A stretch of 5,710 nucleotides of DNA from an uncultured Eubacteriales bacterium (GTDB lineage: Bacteria; Bacillota; Clostridia; Oscillospirales; Oscillospiraceae), in NCBI GenBank assembly GCA_900313295.1, contig OMQS01000149.1, positions 1 to 5,710 of the forward strand, in the 5' to 3' direction. Below, piece after piece: positions 5,701 to 5,710 of this stretch. Under the pieces are notes generated by a model. That model had not been told where the DNA came from. It ran no database searches and saw nothing but the letters and a program-made list of their open reading frames with translations. Position numbers and translations under genes: made by a program. Position 1 is the first letter of the stretch. The number at the start of each line of letters is the position of its first letter.

Positions 5701-5710
5701 AGTCCTGCCG

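Larger units (their letters stand above)
5589..5710. other. Unassigned AT-richer DNA joined to cotJC, possible end of an inserted element
   Basis: After the last CotJC-like codon the sequence changes character: about 40% GC by hand count, against clearly above 55% in the flanking coat genes. It contains no recognisable coding sequence. It holds the strong hairpin at 5624-5664, which would serve a minus-strand gene entering from the right as well as anything read from cotJC. On the minus strand one frame from the right edge ends with TGA at 5682-5684 (last residues AGLIKCIS) and another with TAA at 5696-5698, so such a gene could end here, but nothing identifies it. I see no IS-type inverted repeat at the junction. 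A C at 5589 may be shared by both sequences. Confidence 0.4.

Overview
The window looks like chromosomal DNA of a spore-forming, obligately anaerobic member of the Clostridia. The high GC of the coding regions, the gene types and the AGGAGG-type ribosome binding sites suggest an Oscillospiraceae-like gut organism. That placement is inference from gene content, not a demonstrated taxonomic assignment.

Layout: (1) Positions 1-2525, minus strand, hold most of a large molybdenum hydroxylase of the selenium-dependent xanthine dehydrogenase type. Its C-terminus runs off the left edge. It has its own sigma-A-like promoter at 2590-2618. (2) Positions 2526-2773 are a short intergenic stretch with that promoter and a hairpin that probably ends the radA transcript. 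(3) Positions 2774-4864, minus strand, hold a two-gene unit: cwlD (spore-cortex amidase) followed three bases later by radA (DNA repair ATPase). (4) Positions 4865-5022 are a divergent control region. It carries a sigma-E-like promoter for cwlD, whose -10 matches CATACAAT exactly, a weaker sigma-E-like -10 for the cotJ genes, and short inverted repeats. (5) Positions 5023-5496, plus strand, encode a single protein that joins CotJA-like and CotJB-like domains. It starts at TTG with a strong ribosome binding site. (6) At 5496 cotJC (spore-coat manganese catalase) begins, overlapping the previous stop codon by one base. Its recognisable sequence stops after 31 codons, near 5588. (7) Positions 5589-5710 are AT-richer DNA unrelated to cotJC, containing a 17-bp perfect-stem bidirectional terminator.

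How the genes fit together: cwlD and the cotJ genes are both mother-cell sporulation genes, active in the cortex and coat respectively, and they fire divergently from one short region. radA is carried along by translational coupling to cwlD. The xanthine dehydrogenase is a separate metabolic unit for purine or related heterocycle oxidation.

The most notable feature is the abrupt interruption of cotJC. It may mark the edge of an inserted element, possibly one excised during sporulation as in the sigK/skin arrangement, or a deletion or an assembly join. The window does not contain the other side, so these cannot be separated here.
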